DNA from: Oceanibaculum indicum P24
GTDB lineage: Bacteria > Pseudomonadota > Alphaproteobacteria > Oceanibaculales > Oceanibaculaceae
Length of the DNA stretch: 51,403 bases
Reading direction: 5' to 3'
Assembly (NCBI RefSeq): GCF_000299935.1
Contig: NZ_AMRL01000025.1
Location: 1 to 51,403 of the forward strand
Part shown: one piece after another, positions 47,767-51,403 of the stretch
Position numbering within the stretch: position 1 is the first letter of the stretch
How the letters are laid out: the number at the start of each line of letters is the position of its first letter
Translations under genes and position numbers: made by a program
Notes under the pieces: model-generated
Database searches by the model: none
Seen by the model: only the letters and a program-made list of their open reading frames with translations
What the model was told of the DNA's origin: nothing

Positions 47767-50478
47767 CTAGTCGGCCTTCCAGGGCGGAGACTGCCCCTCA
47801 TCGCCGGCGGCATCAGCTTTCTTTTTTGCGGCCGCTGTTTTTGCCGGTGCCTTCTTTGCCGCAGCCTTCTTTGCCGCAGCCTTCTTTGGCGCGGCCTTCT
47901 TCGCAGCGGGGGCTTTCTTGGCGGCGGCCTTTTTCGGTGCCGCCTTCTTGCCCTTGGCGCCCCCCTTGGCGCCCTTCGCCGGACCCTTGGCAGCCAGCAG
48001 CTCAATGGCCTGGTCGAGGGATACGGCGTCGGAGTCCATGTCCTTCTTCAGGTTGGCGCGCACCCCGTCATGCTGCACATAGGGGCCGAAGCGGCCCTTG
48101 TGCAGGGTGATCGGCTTGCCGGTCTCCGGATGTTCGCCCAGCGCCTTGGCCGCACTGCCCTTCTTGGTGGCCAGCAGGTCCATCGCGCGGTTCATGCCGA
48201 TGGTCAGCACATCCTCGTCCTTGGGGATGTTCACATAGGTCGAGCCGCGCTTCACATAGGGGCCGAAACGCCCGATGCCGGCGCTGATCGCCTCGCCCGA
48301 TTCCGGGTCGGCGCCGATCTCCCGTGGCAGAGAAAGCAGCGACAGCGCGCGCTGCAGGTCGATATCGGCGGGCGAGACGCCCTTGGGCAGGGAGACGCGC
48401 TTCGGCTTCTCCTCCTTGCTCACCGCCTCGCCCAGCTGGATGTAATAGCCATAGGGGCCCTTGCGCACGGTGACCGGCAGGCCGGTGCCGGGCTCGCTGC
48501 CCAGTTCCCGCGTGCCGCCATCGGGCAGGCCACCCTCGGCGCCGTCGCCATCGCCCGGTACCGCCAGCGGCCGTGTGTAGCGACATTCCGGATAGTTGGA
48601 GCAGCCGATGAAGCCGCCATTGCGGCCCAGCTTCAACCCCAGCCGTCCGGTGCCGCAGGTCGGGCAGGCGCGCGGGTTCTTGCCGTCACCATTGTCGGGG
48701 AAGAAATGCGGCCCCAGATCGGCGTCCAGCGCATCCAGCACCTGGGTGATGGTCAGTTCCCTGGTGCCGTCGATGGCGCTGTGGAAATGGTTCCAGAAGT
48801 CGCGCAGCACCTGCTTGTAGTCGATGCGTCCGCCGGAAATGTCGTCGAGCTGGTTCTCCAGCTCGGCGGTGAAATTGTACTGGACGTAGCGCTCGAAGAA
48901 GTTCGACAGGAAGGCGGTCACCATCCGGCCACGGTCTTCCGGCACGAAGCGGCGCTTGTCGAGCCGCACATAGTCGCGGTCCTGCAGCACCTGCAGGATG
49001 CTGGCATAGGTGGAGGGGCGGCCGATGCCCAGCTCCTCCAGCTTCTTCACCAGGCTGGCCTCGGAATAGCGCGGCGGTGGCTGGGTGAAATGCTGGCTCG
49101 GCGTGACCGTGCCCAGGCCCATCGCATCGCCCTTCGCCATCGGCGGCAGCAGGCGGCTTTCATCGTCCTCGGCCGGCTCGTCCCGGCTTTCCTGATAGAG
49201 CGTCAGGAAGCCGTCGAAGGCGACGATGGAGCCGGTGGCGCGCAGCGTGACCTTGCCGTCCGGCGTCGTGATGTCCGCCGCCGTCTGGTCCAGCAGGGCG
49301 CTTTCCATCTGGCTGGCGACGGTGCGCTTCCAGATCAGCTCGTACAGTTTCAGCTGGTCGCCTTCCAGCGTGCGGGCGACATCCTTCGGCCGGCGGAACA
49401 GGTCCGTCGGGCGCACCGCCTCATGCGCCTCCTGGGCGTTCTTCGCCTTGGTGGAATAGGCGCGCGGCACCTCGGGGACGTATTTGTCGCCATAGTCGCG
49501 GCCGATCAGGCTGCGGGCGGCGCCCACCGCCTCGCGGCTGATCTGCACGCCGTCGGTGCGCATATAGGTGATGAGGCCGACCGTCTCGCCGCCGATATCC
49601 ACGCCCTCATAGAGGCGCTGCGCGACCTGCATGGTGCGGCTGGCGGAGAAGCCCAGCTTGCGCGAGGCTTCCTGCTGCAGGGTCGAGGTGGTGAAGGGCG
49701 GCTGCGGGTGCCGCTTGACCGTCTTCTTCTCCAGCTCGGCGACGGCATAGCGGCCCTGGCCTGCCTCAATGGCGGCGACAGCCCGCGCGGCGGCGGCCTG
49801 GTCCTTCAGCTCCATCTTGCCGAGCTTCTTGCCGTCCAGCTGCGTCAGGCTGGCGGTGAATCTGTCGCCGGCCTTCGTCGTCATCTCGGCGGCGACCGAC
49901 CAGTATTCCTGCGGCCGGAAGATCTCGATCTCGGCCTCGCGCTCGCAGATCAGCCGCAGCGCGACCGACTGCACGCGGCCCGCCGAGCGGCTGCCCGGAA
50001 GCTTGCGCCACAGCACCGGCGACAGGGTGAAGCCCACCAGATAGTCCAGCGCGCGGCGCGCCAGATAGGCGTCCACCATCTCGCGGTTCAGCTCGCGGGG
50101 GTTGGCCATCGCCTCCAGCACGGCATTCTTGGTGATCTCGTTGAAGGTGACGCGCTTCACCTCGACGCCCTTCAGCGCCTTGCGCTGCTCCAACACCTCC
50201 TTCACATGCCAGGAGATCGCCTCGCCCTCGCGGTCCGGGTCAGTGGCGAGGAACACGCGGTCAGCGCCCTTCACCTCCTTCAGGATTTCCTTCACATGCT
50301 TTTCGGAGCGCCCATCGACTTCCCAGATCATCTGGAAATCGCGCTCCGGATCGACCGACCCATCCTTCGGCGGCAGGTCGCGGATATGGCCGAAGCTGGC
50401 CAGGACCTTGTAGTCGCCACCGAGATACTTGTTGATCGTCTTGGCTTTCGCGGGAGATTCGACAATGACAAGATTCAT
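47767..50478 (-). CDS. topA: DNA topoisomerase I
   Basis: A 903-aa type IA topoisomerase that relaxes negative supercoils. The Toprim start MNLVIVESPAKAKTINKYLG, the metal-binding DPDREGEAISWH and the catalytic Tyr305 in GLITYMRTDGV are present. A four-Cys zinc finger (CPTCGTGRLG, CSNYPEC) and further topoisomerase C-terminal repeats follow (YGYYIQLGEAV, RFGPYVKRGSTYVN, RFGPYVQHDGVR). The last 80 residues are a Lys/Ala-rich, histone-like tail. The ATG at 50478 is used because the family starts at MNLVIVESPAKA; a GTG at 50523 is in frame. rnr follows with no gap. Confidence 0.96.
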   Translation of the reverse strand: MNLVIVESPAKAKTINKYLGGDYKVLASFGHIRDLPPKDGSVDPERDFQMIWEVDGRSEKHVKEILKEVKGADRVFLATDPDREGEAISWHVKEVLEQRKALKGVEVKRVTFNEITKNAVLEAMANPRELNREMVDAYLARRALDYLVGFTLSPVLWRKLPGSRSAGRVQSVALRLICEREAEIEIFRPQEYWSVAAEMTTKAGDRFTASLTQLDGKKLGKMELKDQAAAARAVAAIEAGQGRYAVAELEKKTVKRHPQPPFTTSTLQQEASRKLGFSASRTMQVAQRLYEGVDIGGETVGLITYMRTDGVQISREAVGAARSLIGRDYGDKYVPEVPRAYSTKAKNAQEAHEAVRPTDLFRRPKDVARTLEGDQLKLYELIWKRTVASQMESALLDQTAADITTPDGKVTLRATGSIVAFDGFLTLYQESRDEPAEDDESRLLPPMAKGDAMGLGTVTPSQHFTQPPPRYSEASLVKKLEELGIGRPSTYASILQVLQDRDYVRLDKRRFVPEDRGRMVTAFLSNFFERYVQYNFTAELENQLDDISGGRIDYKQVLRDFWNHFHSAIDGTRELTITQVLDALDADLGPHFFPDNGDGKNPRACPTCGTGRLGLKLGRNGGFIGCSNYPECRYTRPLAVPGDGDGAEGGLPDGGTRELGSEPGTGLPVTVRKGPYGYYIQLGEAVSKEEKPKRVSLPKGVSPADIDLQRALSLLSLPREIGADPESGEAISAGIGRFGPYVKRGSTYVNIPKDEDVLTIGMNRAMDLLATKKGSAAKALGEHPETGKPITLHKGRFGPYVQHDGVRANLKKDMDSDAVSLDQAIELLAAKGPAKGAKGGAKGKKAAPKKAAAKKAPAAKKAAPKKAAAKKAAAKKAPAKTAAAKKKADAAGDEGQSPPWKAD

Positions 50479-50540
50479 GACAGGGCCGCGTAGCCTCTTC
50501 TCGTTTACGGGTCGGGCCGGCACTGGCTCACATCCCGTTT

Positions 50541-51403
50541 TCAGTCGGTCGTGAACCGCAACGAGACCTGGTTGCCCGGATGACGTTCCAGCCGTCCCGC
50601 GAGGTCAAGTTCAAGCAGGATCGTCAGGACGATCGATGCTGACAATTGGCATTGGCGGATCAGTTCGTCAACAGCGACGGCGGAAGGCCCTAGGAGTTCA
50701 AGGACTTGTTCACGGGCTTTGGCGACCGTTCCGTCGCCCGCGCCGGCAACCGGCGGCAGGTCGAACAGGTCGGGCTCGCGCTCGCCCAGCGGCCGGCGCA
50801 GCATCGGGGCCATCGCCTCGATAATGTCGGCCGCACTCTCCACCAGCGTCGCACCCTGGCGGATCAGCCGGTTCGCACCCCGGCAGCGCGGATCGAGCGG
50901 CGAGCCGGGCACGGCCATCACCTCGCGCCCCTGTTCGCCGGCAAAGCGCGCGGTGATGAGGGAGCCGGATTTCTCCGCCGCCTCGACCACCACAATGCCG
51001 TAGGACAGGCCGGAGATGATGCGGTTGCGGCGCGGGAAATGCCGCGCCGTCGGCTGCGTGCCGGGCGGGGATTCGGCGACCAGCAGCCCCTGTTGCCAGA
51101 TTTCCTCATACAGGCCGGCATTCTCCTCCGGATAGATCACGTCGATGCCGCCGGCCACCACCGCCGCCGTGGCCTGGGGCAGGGCGCCGCGATGTGCCGC
51201 CGCATCAATGCCGCGCGCCAGGCCGGATGCGACGAGATAGCCGGCCTCGCCCAGGTCGCGTGCCAGCCTTTCGGCCAGCGTGCGGCCATTGGCCGAGGCG
51301 TTGCGGGCGCCGACGATGGCGATGGCAGGGCGCTCCAGCAGATGCACATGGCCGCGCACCGACAGCACCGGCGGGGCGTCCGGCACGGCGGCCAGCGCCT
51401 GCG
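50541..51403 (-). CDS. dprA: DNA processing protein DprA (5' truncated by window edge)
   Basis: DprA loads RecA onto incoming single-stranded DNA during transformation. The frame is open to the right edge (QALAAVPDAPPVLSVRG), so the N-terminal SAM-like part lies outside. The Rossmann-like core has IVGARNASANGRTLAE, SGLARGIDAAAHRGAL, the FPRRNRIISGLS loop and SGSLITARFAGEQGREVMAVPG. A C-terminal winged helix (LGPSAVAVDELIRQCQLS through RLERHPGNQVSLRF) is present, as in most full-length members. It is read ahead of topA and rnr on the same strand, 62 bases from the preferred topA start. Confidence 0.95.
   Translation of the reverse strand, partial: QALAAVPDAPPVLSVRGHVHLLERPAIAIVGARNASANGRTLAERLARDLGEAGYLVASGLARGIDAAAHRGALPQATAAVVAGGIDVIYPEENAGLYEEIWQQGLLVAESPPGTQPTARHFPRRNRIISGLSYGIVVVEAAEKSGSLITARFAGEQGREVMAVPGSPLDPRCRGANRLIRQGATLVESAADIIEAMAPMLRRPLGEREPDLFDLPPVAGAGDGTVAKAREQVLELLGPSAVAVDELIRQCQLSASIVLTILLELDLAGRLERHPGNQVSLRFTTD

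Noticed and set aside
46411..50493. Open frame of about 1360 codons antisense to topA and rnr
   Set aside because: It is a shadow of the two real genes in high-GC DNA. Its translation is rich in His, Arg, Gln and Asp with no domain, while the opposite strand encodes complete TopA and RNase R.

Overview
The window is GC-rich, almost fully coded DNA from a motile alphaproteobacterium. CtrA, FlbD and the gene order fliF-fliG-fliH-fliN-motA-flbD-flhA-flhF-flhG point to Rhodospirillales or a close relative. Genus-level placement is not possible from the sequence alone. No phage, insertion sequence or CRISPR array is visible, and the window reads as core chromosome.

Left part (1-22.1 kb), chemotaxis and flagellum. 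The 3' part of cheB overlaps cheR, and the pair ends in a terminator shared with the convergent ctrA. CtrA is divergent from fliI-fliJ. Four transport or unknown genes follow: an Atm1-type ABC exporter, an EamA exporter, a small secreted protein and an MFS carrier. The Atm1 gene sits between two copies of a structured repeat. From 22.1 kb leftward to 9.5 kb one long minus-strand array encodes the MS ring (FliF), switch (FliG, FliN), export regulator FliH, a MotA-type stator, the sigma-54 activator FlbD, the export gate FlhA, the placement proteins FlhF and FlhG, and a large Pro/Ala/Gln-rich FliK-like protein.

Middle part (22.1-35.6 kb), metabolism and stress. An AT-rich regulatory region separates fliF from an AceE/transketolase-like enzyme, which is followed by alanine dehydrogenase. 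A parDE toxin-antitoxin pair with a clear operator comes next, then a lipoprotein, the argD-argF-hslO operon with a good promoter, an ABC-2 permease without an ATPase, recX, an S41 protease, rpmG, ubiX and a small YdcH-family gene.

Right part (35.6-51.4 kb). Aconitase A, a transglutaminase-like protein, a soluble five-PAS histidine kinase divergent from a bactofilin, tRNA-Ala(CGC), ridA divergent from a universal stress protein, a convergent intergenic region packed with two families of structured repeat, and the dprA-topA-rnr array (dprA runs off the right edge).

I did not find a clear-cut novel multi-gene system. The most rewarding items are the structured repeat family with compensatory changes between copies, the CtrA variant with a long tail lacking the Ala-Ala end, a CtrA-like box upstream of the PAS kinase, the E1-like enzyme paired with alanine dehydrogenase, and several unexplained palindromic control regions.
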